Below are positions 8,354 to 16,140 of a stretch of DNA of 39,350 nt, in pieces; position 1 is the stretch's first letter, and every line of letters begins with the position of its first letter. Below the pieces are notes generated by a model. That model saw nothing but the letters and a program-made list of their open reading frames with translations, ran no database searches and was not told the DNA's origin. Both the position numbers and the translations under genes were made by a program. Source of the stretch: UMGS1649 sp045651205. GTDB lineage: Bacteria > Bacillota > Clostridia > TANB77 > CAG-465. The stretch lies in the NCBI GenBank assembly GCA_045651205.1, contig JAZRSA010000010.1, positions 1 to 39,350 of the forward strand. The letters run 5' to 3'.

Positions 8354-8842
8354 ATGTACGTTAAAAATATAAAATTAAATCCCAAGAAAATATTAATAGT
8401 ATGTTTAGTGATAGCAATTGCAATTGCATTAGTACTAGAATTAGGCGGCAATAACAATACACAAATTACTCCTACAACAACTTATGATTACGAACTAAAT
8501 GAAGAAAACTTTACAACCGTCCTAAAACAAGCACATAATAATATAGATGCTTACATTGGTAAAACAATTAAATGTTCCGGATTTGTATTTACTCTTTACG
8601 ATTTCAAACAAAACAACTTTGTATGCGGAAGAAATATGATGTTAGATAGCGAAGATAAAGTAGTAGGTTTTCTTTGCGAATATAATGGAGAATTAGACCT
8701 TGTCCAAGGCGAATGGATAGAAATTACAGGTGTAATAACAAAAGGCTATTATATGGGAGATATGCCTGTTATAAAGATAGATAAAATTAAAAAGATACCG
8801 GCTCCACCAAATACATATGTAAAAGCTCCAGACAATCTTTAG
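8354..8842 (+). CDS. Membrane-anchored OB-fold protein (DUF1980/YcgQ-like C-terminal domain)
   Basis: 162 residues. A positively charged N-terminus and one hydrophobic segment (about residues 13-32) form a signal anchor without a lipobox Cys. The rest is predicted extracytoplasmic. The soluble part (about 50-155) has the pattern Y-I-G-K-x-I-x-C-S-G-F-V ... V-x-G-F-L-C ... G-E-W-I-E-I-T-G-V, which resembles the OB-fold domain that follows the membrane region in TIGR03943/DUF1980 proteins. Here it stands alone on a single anchor. AGAGGTG lies before ATG. Three Cys remain in the domain. Function is unknown; the family link is by eye. Confidence 0.65.
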   Translation: MYVKNIKLNPKKILIVCLVIAIAIALVLELGGNNNTQITPTTTYDYELNEENFTTVLKQAHNNIDAYIGKTIKCSGFVFTLYDFKQNNFVCGRNMMLDSEDKVVGFLCEYNGELDLVQGEWIEITGVITKGYYMGDMPVIKIDKIKKIPAPPNTYVKAPDNL

Positions 8843-8871
8843 TATACAAGATAAAATATTTGTGGTATACT
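8843..8871 (+). promoter_or_regulatory. Probable promoter of the flavin reductase gene
   Basis: Extended -10 TGGTATACT (8863-8871). The hexamer 17 bases upstream (TATACA, 8843-8848) is a poor -35. It lies directly after the preceding stop codon. Confidence 0.5.
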
Positions 8872-8902
8872 TTAACAAGAATAAATTTTATAGAGGTGTT
8901 TT

Positions 8903-9472
8903 ATGAGCAAATTAAAATGGAAACCAGGAACAATGGTATATCCCTTACCACCAGTTTTAGTATCTTGTGGTACAATGGATAAAAGCAATATATTAACTGT
9001 AGCATGGACTGGAATAATATGTACAGATCCCGCAATGACGTATGTGTCTATACGTAAAGAAAGACATTCGTACAATATTATTAAAGAAGGTGGCGAATTT
9101 GTAATTAACTTAGCAAGCGCTGACCTTGCAAAACAAGTAGACTACTGTGGTGTTAAATCTGGTAAATTAGTAGACAAATTCAAAGAATGTAACTTTACTA
9201 AAGAACAAGGAACAGAAACAAGTGTCCCTATGATAAAAGAATGTCCAATATCTATTGAATGTAGACTAAGAGAAATAAAAGAACTAGGTACACACGATAT
9301 GTTTATGGCAGAAATACTTGCAGTAAATGTAGATGAAAAATATCTAGACGAAACAGGTCGTTTTGATATGCGTGCATGTAACCTATTAGCATATTCTCAC
9401 GGACATTACTACAGCCTAGGCGAAGAACTTGGTAAGTTTGGATTTAGTGTAGAAAAAAAGAAGAGTAAATAA
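8903..9472 (+). CDS. Flavin reductase family protein (FMN-binding split barrel)
   Basis: 189 residues of the flavin reductase-like / DIM6-NTAB family. The N-terminus KPGTMVYPLPPVLVSCG is followed by NILTVAWTGIICTDPAM and SIRKERHSYN, the typical FMN-binding core, with FVINLAS after it. Such proteins bind FMN and reduce or transfer electrons from NAD(P)H or other partners; the physiological partner here is unknown. GAGGTG lies before ATG. The gene is cytosolic and monocistronic. The stop codon sits inside the terminator hairpin at 9458-9486. Confidence 0.88.
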   Translation: MSKLKWKPGTMVYPLPPVLVSCGTMDKSNILTVAWTGIICTDPAMTYVSIRKERHSYNIIKEGGEFVINLASADLAKQVDYCGVKSGKLVDKFKECNFTKEQGTETSVPMIKECPISIECRLREIKELGTHDMFMAEILAVNVDEKYLDETGRFDMRACNLLAYSHGHYYSLGEELGKFGFSVEKKKSK

Positions 9473-9490
9473 CATTTACTCTTCTTTTTA
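9458..9490 (+). terminator. Terminator overlapping the flavin reductase stop codon
   Basis: Perfect 13-bp arms 9458-9470 / 9474-9486 with a 3-base loop followed by T-rich sequence. The 5' arm codes for the last residues (KKKSK). Confidence 0.88.
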
Positions 9491-9510
9491 TTTTATATTA
9501 ATCGTTTTAT

Positions 9511-10137
9511 CTAATCACCATATACATAACCCTCTATTATAGTATGACTTGCTAAAACCACTCCAAAATCGAACTCTTCTGTGCTATAACGAACTGATAT
9601 TTGAACTCCATTTCTAACCAAACCATTATAAACATAATACTGTCCCGGATTATATTCACTATTTATCCATTCTTCCCAAGTCATTCCGTCTTCCGCTTCA
9701 TATTCATTACTATCAATATAAAATATTATTTTCATAATTGTATTTCCAGGTTGGTTAGTTGACGCAGCTTCTTTAATCTCAATATCTAAATCACTATTAC
9801 CATTTTGAGCAACTGTCACTTCTACTCCTGCACTTGTTGTAAATGTTTTACTACCGTCCGCATTTTCTATTATTGTTGAATCTATAATTCCTTTATTTTG
9901 TAATTCAGTTATATATTCGTCTAAAGTTATTGTTCCTAAATTATCTGTAAGTATCCCATTCTTTATTACCACAAGTCTTGTATACTCATCTGCATGATTA
10001 TTATTCTTTACAGTATTTTTAGAGCGTCCTATTATACCGCTATCTTCTAATGCTATTATTACTGTTGCCGCTAAAATAGCCATTACTAGTATTGTTATAC
10101 TTAAAACAATTAAACTTATACCTTTTTTCATATGCAT
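9511..10137 (-). CDS. Type IV pilin-like protein
   Basis: 208 residues. The N-terminus MHMKKG followed by ISLIVLSITILVMAILAATV is a prepilin-type leader plus hydrophobic helix, and SGIIGR after it is common in clostridial pilin-like proteins. Cleavage would fall after the Gly at position 6. The mature protein lacks Glu at position 5 (it has Val), so it is an atypical pilin or pseudopilin. The C-terminal part has no recognised domain. AGGAG lies before the ATG at 10137. It is the last gene of a run that also encodes the prepilin peptidase at 11827-12594, a likely processing partner. No assembly ATPase or PilC-like gene is in the window. Confidence 0.72.
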   Translation of the reverse strand: MHMKKGISLIVLSITILVMAILAATVIIALEDSGIIGRSKNTVKNNNHADEYTRLVVIKNGILTDNLGTITLDEYITELQNKGIIDSTIIENADGSKTFTTSAGVEVTVAQNGNSDLDIEIKEAASTNQPGNTIMKIIFYIDSNEYEAEDGMTWEEWINSEYNPGQYYVYNGLVRNGVQISVRYSTEEFDFGVVLASHTIIEGYVYGD

Positions 10138-10148
10138 TCTTTCTCCTA

Positions 10149-10994
10149 TTATATACTCTCCGCATAATCCTTCATTTCTTTTGCATCTAAACTTTGTGTT
10201 CCTGCAGATTCACAGATTATTGTTGGTTCTAGTTTAAGTTTCTTTATTGCGTTTATTACTGCCTTGTAGTCTGGCCCAAAACCTTCATCTGCAAATGTTA
10301 CGTGTTGTTTTTCTCCACCATTTTCTGTGTATTCCATTTTACTAAAGTGACTATGGAAATGTTTCATTCTGTCATATCCTAGTTCATCTATGTACATTTG
10401 AAGTTCTTTTGTGAAGTCTTCTTCTGTTTTTAATGCTCCAATATGTCTGCAGTATAGATGTCCAAAGTCTATTGTTGGTATTAATCTTTCGTCTACCTTA
10501 CACATTTTAATTATTTCTTTGCTATCTCCTAGTTGGTTTATCTTACCCATTGTTTCTGGGCATATTGTTATATCTCCAAGTCCTAGTTTATCTGCTTCTT
10601 CTAATGCTCTTTTTAGAAGTGTACAAGCACTATCTACTGCATATTCTCTATCTAATCCTAGAAGTGCACCTGCGTGAACTACAACTTTAGTTGCACCCAT
10701 TTTCTTAGCTGCTGCCATAGAATCTGTTATATATTTTATTGTAGATATTTTCTTTGCTTCTTCTTGAGTAGAAAGCGAAATATAATATGGCGAATGAACA
10801 CTTAAAGAAATGTTATATTTCTCTGCTGCTTCTTTTAGTTTTTGTGCTTTCTCATCAGATATTCTAACTCCTCTAGAACATTGATACTCATATGCATCAA
10901 GTCCCATTTCTGATAAAAACCTTGGCATATCTTCTGAGTTTTTATATCCCGCATTATAGAATGCGTCGTCATTTCCTGCTGGTCCAAATTTCAT
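10149..10994 (-). CDS. nfo: Deoxyribonuclease IV (AP endonuclease family 2)
   Basis: 281-residue TIM barrel of the endonuclease IV family, which cuts DNA 5' of abasic sites in base-excision repair. Metal-ligand motifs are visible in order: SVHSPYYISLS, VVHAG, CPETMGK, PTIDFGHLYCRH, HFHSHFSK and ADEGFG near the C-terminus. The PETMGK form is closer to the archaeal-like branch than to the E. coli Nfo form. The start ATG lies 1 base after the preceding stop, within GAGGGATAATATG, so it is translationally coupled to the phosphatase gene. Confidence 0.85.
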   Translation of the reverse strand: MKFGPAGNDDAFYNAGYKNSEDMPRFLSEMGLDAYEYQCSRGVRISDEKAQKLKEAAEKYNISLSVHSPYYISLSTQEEAKKISTIKYITDSMAAAKKMGATKVVVHAGALLGLDREYAVDSACTLLKRALEEADKLGLGDITICPETMGKINQLGDSKEIIKMCKVDERLIPTIDFGHLYCRHIGALKTEEDFTKELQMYIDELGYDRMKHFHSHFSKMEYTENGGEKQHVTFADEGFGPDYKAVINAIKKLKLEPTIICESAGTQSLDAKEMKDYAESI

Positions 10995-10995
10995 A

Positions 10996-11787
10996 TTATC
11001 CCTCCATATCTCTTACTTTTTCTTTCATTACTTTTACTATTTCATCGTGAACTATTCCATTTGTTGCAATAGCTCCGTTTATATCCCCGTCATATCTTTG
11101 GTCTTCACCAAATAAATCTGTAAACTTGCCGCCAGCTTCTTCAACTATTACTTTAGCTGCAGCAACATCACAGTTTTTACCTTTACTTCCAGGGAATATT
11201 ACTACTGTATATTCTCCACTTGCTACACAAGTACAAGCTCTTGCTACACTACCTATACTTGTATAATATGTCTTTTTGCTAAGTTCACGCATACAATCAT
11301 AGATATCGTATTTAGAAAGACTCCACATATCATAGTTACCTATGCATCTTTTATCTTCTAATGTTACATCATTAACATGTATTTTATTTCCGTTTACATA
11401 TGCACCTTTATTCTTCATTGCATAATATGTTCTACTGTTAAATGGATCACATATTACTCCAACTATCGGTTTTCCATCTACTACAAGCGCAAGTGAAAAC
11501 ACTGCTACGGGTATATGTCTTGCATACATAGCTGTTCCATCTACCGGGTCGCATACCCAAACATAGTTGCTCTTACCAAACTTTTCTTCTTCTCCATCTA
11601 CAGAATGAGTTGGAAATTCTTCTTTTACTCTTTCTATTAAATAATGGTTTATCTCATTATCTGCTTTAGTTACTATTGTTTGATCTACTTTGTAATCTGC
11701 ATCTATTTTGTATCCATAGTATCCAAGCATTATTTCTTTTGCTTTTTCTGCTATTTCTAAAGCAAATTTTAAATATCTTTCGTTCAT
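10996..11787 (-). CDS. Inositol monophosphatase family protein
   Basis: 263 residues. The Mg2+-dependent phosphatase motifs are DGEEE, WVCDPVDGT and the C-terminal NCDVAAAKVIVEEAGG, which together form the three-metal site of the IMPase/SuhB/CysQ superfamily. Substrates could be inositol phosphate, 3'-phosphoadenosine phosphate or a sugar phosphate; sequence alone does not decide. Cytosolic. It lies between the prepilin peptidase and nfo genes in a co-directional run with tight spacing to nfo. Confidence 0.88.
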   Translation of the reverse strand: MNERYLKFALEIAEKAKEIMLGYYGYKIDADYKVDQTIVTKADNEINHYLIERVKEEFPTHSVDGEEEKFGKSNYVWVCDPVDGTAMYARHIPVAVFSLALVVDGKPIVGVICDPFNSRTYYAMKNKGAYVNGNKIHVNDVTLEDKRCIGNYDMWSLSKYDIYDCMRELSKKTYYTSIGSVARACTCVASGEYTVVIFPGSKGKNCDVAAAKVIVEEAGGKFTDLFGEDQRYDGDINGAIATNGIVHDEIVKVMKEKVRDMEG

Positions 11788-11826
11788 TATATATTACCTC
11801 TTTAATATGTTTATCTTTGTTATTTA

Positions 11827-12594
11827 TTACTTGTACATCCATCCTAGAAGGATATCTGAAAGTCCTGTACATATTGTTAAATAACCATTTAAAAATGGTT
11901 CTGTTCCAAATAACATTACAAGTATTGTTCCAATTACTATATATGGTCCAAATGCCATATATGATGTATGTTCTGTCTTCTTAATAACTATTAATAATAT
12001 TGCTACAATAGCTGCCATAAAGAAAGCAAGTATTGTAATAGTAAATATTATATCTGCCTTTACAAAAAAATCTAAGAATCCTGTTGGAAGTCCTTTTATT
12101 CCAAATATTAAACCTAGGCATGCCATTAGTTTAACATCTCCCATTCCCATTCCTTCTTTTCTAAATACAAGAATTGAAAATCCTGCAATTAAAAGATAAA
12201 TTCCTCCACCTAATACAAATCCTATTATATGACCTAACCAATTTGTATAATCTACTGCTGTAGCAATTATTCCAAGTACAAAAAGTAGTACTTGTACTGT
12301 ATCTGGTATTAGTTGCATCTTAAAGTCTATTACCATTGCTACCGTCATCATAGAAATTGTGAACATATATAGATATTTTAAGAATGTTGTATCCACAAAA
12401 TACACAACTAAATTAAACAATATTACAAATAATATTGAATATTTATAATCTAACTTAAATCCTGTTTTAAGTGTTGGTATTGCTTTTTTTAGTTCATCTT
12501 CATCTACTACTATTTCCGGTAGTCTATAAATAAAATGCGCCGTTACTTGTCCAAGTATTAGCGCTAGTATCGTTGCTATGATATAGTTAATCAT
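11827..12594 (-). CDS. Prepilin peptidase (type IV leader peptidase, A24)
   Basis: 255 residues, polytopic membrane aspartic protease. The two catalytic Asp motifs are visible: VIDFKMQLIPD and GMGMGDVKL (the GxGDxK signature). The N-terminal methylase-type Cys region of PilD is absent, so it should cleave but not necessarily methylate. I place the start at the ATG at 12594, seven bases after AAGGAG, rather than an upstream TTG. It overlaps the yqeG stop by 8 bases, which indicates coupling. The likely substrate in this operon is the pilin-like protein at 9511-10137. Confidence 0.88.
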   Translation of the reverse strand: MINYIIATILALILGQVTAHFIYRLPEIVVDEDELKKAIPTLKTGFKLDYKYSILFVILFNLVVYFVDTTFLKYLYMFTISMMTVAMVIDFKMQLIPDTVQVLLFVLGIIATAVDYTNWLGHIIGFVLGGGIYLLIAGFSILVFRKEGMGMGDVKLMACLGLIFGIKGLPTGFLDFFVKADIIFTITILAFFMAAIVAILLIVIKKTEHTSYMAFGPYIVIGTILVMLFGTEPFLNGYLTICTGLSDILLGWMYK

Positions 12595-13090
12595 TTGCAC
12601 TCTCCTTTTCAAGTTTCTTCATTACCATTCTTTCAAATGGTCTCTTTATAGATGTATATATTCCTTCTTTTTTACTTAATGGATTTACTAGTATAGATTT
12701 TATTCCAAATCTATTTGCACCCAAGACATCTGTAAATAGTTGGTCACCAACTAAAACTGCTTCTTCTTTCTTTACATCCATTATGTTTAAAGCCATAGCC
12801 ATCGCTTTTGTACTTGGCTTTCTAGCAAAATACAATCCATAGATATCTAAATCTGTCATTATTTTCTTTACTTTCTTAACATTTAATGTGTTACTTACAA
12901 GGCAAATTTTGTATCCTAGTTTCTTTGCTTCTTCTATCCACTTTCTATTATCTTCTGTTATGCCTTTACCTAGTGTGGTAAGCGTATTATCTACATCAAA
13001 CATAATTCCTTTAATGTTATCTCTTTCAAGTAAAACAAAAGGTATGTTTGAAACTTTATCTATTTTGTATGTTGGTTTAAATCTTTTCAA
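12587..13090 (-). CDS. yqeG: YqeG family HAD-IIIA phosphatase
   Basis: 167 residues. The HAD nucleophile motif is GIMFDVDNTLT, motif II is LVSNT, Lys lies in ARKPS, and motif IV is VGDQLFTDVLGANR. YqeG-type phosphatases are conserved in Firmicutes; the substrate is not settled. The start is a TTG at 13090 with GGGAGGG upstream; the N-terminus KRFKPTYKIDKV fits the family, whereas the longer reading from 13144 lacks an RBS. First gene of a five-gene minus-strand run. Confidence 0.9.
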   Translation of the reverse strand: MKRFKPTYKIDKVSNIPFVLLERDNIKGIMFDVDNTLTTLGKGITEDNRKWIEEAKKLGYKICLVSNTLNVKKVKKIMTDLDIYGLYFARKPSTKAMAMALNIMDVKKEEAVLVGDQLFTDVLGANRFGIKSILVNPLSKKEGIYTSIKRPFERMVMKKLEKESAND

Positions 13091-13152
13091 GATTATCCCT
13101 CCCTTAACTTCGTATATATTATCATTTATATGGGCATTTTTCAATTAAATCG

Positions 13153-13180
13153 TTGAAAAAAAAGCAAAATGTGATATACT
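13153..13180 (+). promoter_or_regulatory. tyrS promoter
   Basis: -35 TTGAAA (13153-13158), 16-base spacer, -10 TATACT (13175-13180) with extended TGA. The leader to the start codon is only about 46 bases, too short for a T-box. Confidence 0.75.
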
Positions 13181-13232
13181 CATTAGGTAAATTGTTACAG
13201 ACATGTACAATTATATGAAAGGAGTGATACAT

Positions 13233-14465
13233 TTGAATACAGTTTACGAAGAATTAAAATCTCGTGACCTTATAAAGCAAATAGCTTTCGAGGATGAATT
13301 TGAAAAATTAGCAAAGGAGGAGAAGTTTTCAGTATATCTAGGCATCGATCCAACTGCTGACAGTATTCACATTGGTCACTTTATGCCTTTAATGATTATG
13401 TCATACTTCCAAAAGCATGGTCATAGACCAATACTTTTAATGGGTGGTGGTACTGCTTTAATAGGAGATCCATCTGGTAAGTCTGACATGAGAAAAATGT
13501 TAACAAAAGAAGACATAGATAACAATGTGGAGAAAATTAAAAAACAAGTTAGCAAATTCGTTTCTTTTGAAGGAGACAATGCTGCAATAATAGTTAATAA
13601 TGCTGACTGGATATTAAATCTAAACTATATGGATTTCATTCGTACTTATGGAGTTCATTTTAATGTAAATAGAATGCTTGATGCTGAATGCTTCAAGATG
13701 AGAATGGAAAAAGGTCTTACATTCTTTGAACTTAACTATATGTTAATGCAAAGCTACGATTTCTTAAAACTATTTGAAACAGAAAATTGTAGAGTACAAA
13801 TCGGTGGCGATGACCAATGGTCAAATATGTTAGCAGGTGTAGACTTAATTAGAAAAATACATAAAAGCGGAAGCTTCTGTGTTACTTGCCCACTTCTACT
13901 TAACTCAGATGGTACTAAGATGGGTAAAACAGTTAAAGGTGCTTTATGGTTAGATCCAGAAAAGACTACTCCATACGAGTTCTACCAATACTGGAGAAAC
14001 ATTGAAGATGCATCAGTTAACCAAGTACTTAGATCTTTAACTTACCTTCCAATGGATGAAGTTAATAGACTATCTAGCTTAAAAGATGAACACATTAACG
14101 AAGCTAAGAAAATAGCTGCATTTGAAATAACAAAACTTATTCACGGCGAAGAAGAAGCATTAAAAGCTAAACAAACTGCTGAAGAATTATTTGAAAACAG
14201 ACAAAATGCAGATAATATGCCAACAGTTGAGTTAGATAAAGCATCATTTGTTGATGGTGCATTTGGATTACTTGATGCTATGGTTGTTGCAAATGTTGCT
14301 AAATCTAAAGGCGAAGGTAAAACATTAATTGCTGGAGGCGGCGTTTCTATTGACGATGAAAAAGTTACAGATGTATTTAAGAAACTAGACTTAGCAGACT
14401 TTGAAAAAGGCTATGTTGTCCTTAAAAAAGGCAAAAAAGTATTTATTAAGTTAATAATAAAATAA
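13233..14465 (+). CDS. tyrS: Tyrosyl-tRNA synthetase
   Basis: 410 residues; charges tRNA-Tyr with tyrosine in the cytosol. Class I signatures: HIGH (residues 46-49) after YLGIDPTADS, the tyrosine-pocket motif QIGGDDQWSN, and a KMSKS-type loop read as KMGKT near residue 230. A C-terminal S4-like domain carries VAKSKGE, AGGGVSID and VLKKGKK. The start is TTG at 13233, with AAAGGAGTGATACAT in front; the ATG farther upstream lacks an RBS. It is transcribed alone from 13153-13180 and ends at the hairpin 14488-14513. Confidence 0.97.
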   Translation: MNTVYEELKSRDLIKQIAFEDEFEKLAKEEKFSVYLGIDPTADSIHIGHFMPLMIMSYFQKHGHRPILLMGGGTALIGDPSGKSDMRKMLTKEDIDNNVEKIKKQVSKFVSFEGDNAAIIVNNADWILNLNYMDFIRTYGVHFNVNRMLDAECFKMRMEKGLTFFELNYMLMQSYDFLKLFETENCRVQIGGDDQWSNMLAGVDLIRKIHKSGSFCVTCPLLLNSDGTKMGKTVKGALWLDPEKTTPYEFYQYWRNIEDASVNQVLRSLTYLPMDEVNRLSSLKDEHINEAKKIAAFEITKLIHGEEEALKAKQTAEELFENRQNADNMPTVELDKASFVDGAFGLLDAMVVANVAKSKGEGKTLIAGGGVSIDDEKVTDVFKKLDLADFEKGYVVLKKGKKVFIKLIIK

Positions 14466-14487
14466 TGAAATAATAATATGAGATTTT

Positions 14488-14514
14488 AAACGCATACTTT
14501 ACAGTATGCGTTTT
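14488..14514 (+). terminator. tyrS terminator
   Basis: Perfect 11-bp arms 14488-14498 / 14503-14513 around loop TTAC, followed by a run of T. Confidence 0.93.
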
Positions 14515-14516
14515 TA

Positions 14517-14545
14517 TTGTGTTTTACATAACTTTGTGGTATAAT
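14517..14545 (+). promoter_or_regulatory. Promoter of the MazF-fusion operon
   Basis: Extended -10 TGGTATAAT (TATAAT at 14540-14545) with a weak -35 TTGTGT (14517-14522) at 17-base spacing. It overlaps the end of the tyrS terminator and gives a leader of about 110 bases. Confidence 0.75.
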
Positions 14546-14566
14546 GTTTAAGCAATTTTGTTTTTA

Positions 14567-14587
14567 GTCTAACTTACTATGTTAGAC
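14567..14587 (+). promoter_or_regulatory. Leader hairpin or operator of the MazF-fusion operon
   Basis: Perfect 7-bp arms GTCTAAC (14567-14573) and GTTAGAC (14581-14587) around a 7-base loop, in the 5' leader and not followed by T residues, so not a terminator. It could be an operator dyad or an RNA structure near the leader ribosome-binding site. Confidence 0.45.
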
Positions 14588-14607
14588 GGCAAAAAATATA
14601 TATTAAA

Positions 14608-14628
14608 AGGAGAAAAATTATGTTGTAG
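14608..14628 (+). other. Two-codon leader ORF with a strong RBS (ATG TTG TAG)
   Basis: AGGAG (14608-14612) is followed seven bases later by ATG (14620), then TTG and an in-frame TAG (14626-14628). This frame is the same as that of the MazF-fusion gene: 14 codons separate this ATG from the ATG at 14662. It is either a minimal regulatory leader ORF or a longer N-terminus interrupted by an amber codon. Confidence 0.5.
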
Positions 14629-14661
14629 CAGAAAAGAAATCGCGCTAAAACAAATAAACTC

Positions 14662-16140
14662 ATGGAGGAACAGATTTTGTTACTATTACTTTCAAAAGAT
14701 GTAAATGTGTGCGAAGTCACGAAATTGCTTGTAAGATATAAACTGAAAGCAAAGATTGACGGAAACACCATTTACTTAGACGGCACATTACCCGATGAAC
14801 TTTTAGACTCCCTTGCTAGTATGGTAACTGTTGTTGGTGTACAAAATTATACTAGCGAAACAAACTTTATCAATTATTCGTACAACAAAACAAATCCCGC
14901 ACCAATGTTTATAGCTAAACGTACAAAACAAATAGTAGAAACTCCTACAAAAACAGAAGTTCCTGCTTTAGAAACGCTCAACGAAGATTCAGCAACATCT
15001 AGCATTGTCGAAAACACCGAAGAAGTGATTGAATCTCCCGTTGAATCAAAACCCAAAGAAACAACGGTTGAAGTTAGTGAAACTCCTGAATCTTCTCGTA
15101 AAGTAAGGAGAGTAAAACGCGGCGAAGTCTATCGTTGCGATTTGGGTGATGCAGTTGGCTCAGAGCAAGGAGGTATTAGACCTGTTATTGTTATTCAAAA
15201 CGATAAAGGAAATAAATACTCTCCTACCACAATTGTAATTCCTTTCACCACAAAGTATAAGCCTAAGTATCTTCCCACCCATTTTAGTTTCAAATTCACA
15301 GAAGAAACAATGGTGGATTATACCAAAGCTCTTCCCGGTCTTTCTTCTGGATATAGCACTGCTCTTGCCGAGCAAATTCAGACAGTAGACAAATCGCGCT
15401 TTATGCAGTATTTGGGCACAATGACAGATTCCTTTATGGATGAACTCTCAAGTTTCATTTGCACTTCCTTAAGTCTTACGACAGAAGAAAAAGATGTTCC
15501 TGTAGAAGCAGTCACGCCTGTGAAGGAAACAAAAACTGTGACCACAATCAAGCAACCTGTTACCACACCCGCTAAAACGCCTGCTGTTCACCCTACAAGG
15601 TCAGTAGCAACACCTACAGTTAAACCAGTAACTCCTGTACCTACTCCTAAAAAGAAGAAAAAGAGTACTTTTAGGAAAGACTCAGATTACGACCCGCGTG
15701 AAAAGCAGATTTCAAAAATCAAGCAAGAACCACCTAAACCAGTTCCCGTAAAACAGAGTATTGAAGAACTAAACGAAGTTCAACGCGAACTGTTAAAGTT
15801 TGCAAACATGCAAGATGTATATAACATCTCAAGCGATGCTATGTCAGATAAGGAAAAGGTAAAGATTCTTCTTGAGATTTTTGGATTTGATGCTTCAAGA
15901 CGAGGCGTTGAACTCTTAAGCGATGCAATCTTTGCAAGTCTTAGATGTCAGTATTACAATTTAGAAACTCTTTCAAATCTTGTAAACAAGATTCATCCCG
16001 AAATTGTTCCTTCTGAAATACAAAGACTCATTGTTGCAAGAGTTAAAGAAAACTTCAAGATGAAAAAGGCTCCCACCAGCGATTTTATTCGCTTAATCAA
16101 CAACTTAATAAAGACCAAAGGAGATTTAGTTAATGAATAG
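14662..16140 (+). CDS. Multidomain protein with central MazF/PemK-like endoribonuclease domain
   Basis: 492 residues. Residues 1-65 form a beta-alpha-beta-beta-alpha-beta-like domain. A Thr/Glu/Ser-rich linker (90-148) leads to a MazF domain (about 149-272): RGEVYRCDLG, GSEQGGIRPVIVIQNDKGN, SPTTIVIPFTT, LPTH and AEQIQTVDK. It matches recalled B. subtilis MazF (EndoA) closely and keeps the residues equivalent to catalytic Arg25 and Thr48 (Arg173, Thr196), so mRNA cleavage is plausible. A Pro/Thr/Lys linker (280-365) precedes a helical C-terminus (about 395-485) that resembles the Spo0A effector domain. Typical MazF is about 115 residues. Start choice: ATG 14662 aligns with the paralog, but GGAGGA at 14664-14669 would serve TTG 14677. 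It overlaps the next gene by 8 bases. No MazE is visible. Confidence 0.85.
   Translation: MEEQILLLLLSKDVNVCEVTKLLVRYKLKAKIDGNTIYLDGTLPDELLDSLASMVTVVGVQNYTSETNFINYSYNKTNPAPMFIAKRTKQIVETPTKTEVPALETLNEDSATSSIVENTEEVIESPVESKPKETTVEVSETPESSRKVRRVKRGEVYRCDLGDAVGSEQGGIRPVIVIQNDKGNKYSPTTIVIPFTTKYKPKYLPTHFSFKFTEETMVDYTKALPGLSSGYSTALAEQIQTVDKSRFMQYLGTMTDSFMDELSSFICTSLSLTTEEKDVPVEAVTPVKETKTVTTIKQPVTTPAKTPAVHPTRSVATPTVKPVTPVPTPKKKKKSTFRKDSDYDPREKQISKIKQEPPKPVPVKQSIEELNEVQRELLKFANMQDVYNISSDAMSDKEKVKILLEIFGFDASRRGVELLSDAIFASLRCQYYNLETLSNLVNKIHPEIVPSEIQRLIVARVKENFKMKKAPTSDFIRLINNLIKTKGDLVNE

Noticed and set aside
7765..8457. 230-codon minus-strand open frame over acidic paralog 2
   Set aside because: It runs across the promoter, gene and terminator of the plus-strand gene, which is supported by its tandem paralog.
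13145..13232. T-box leader before tyrS
   Set aside because: Only about 50 bases lie between promoter and start codon; there is no room for a specifier stem and antiterminator.
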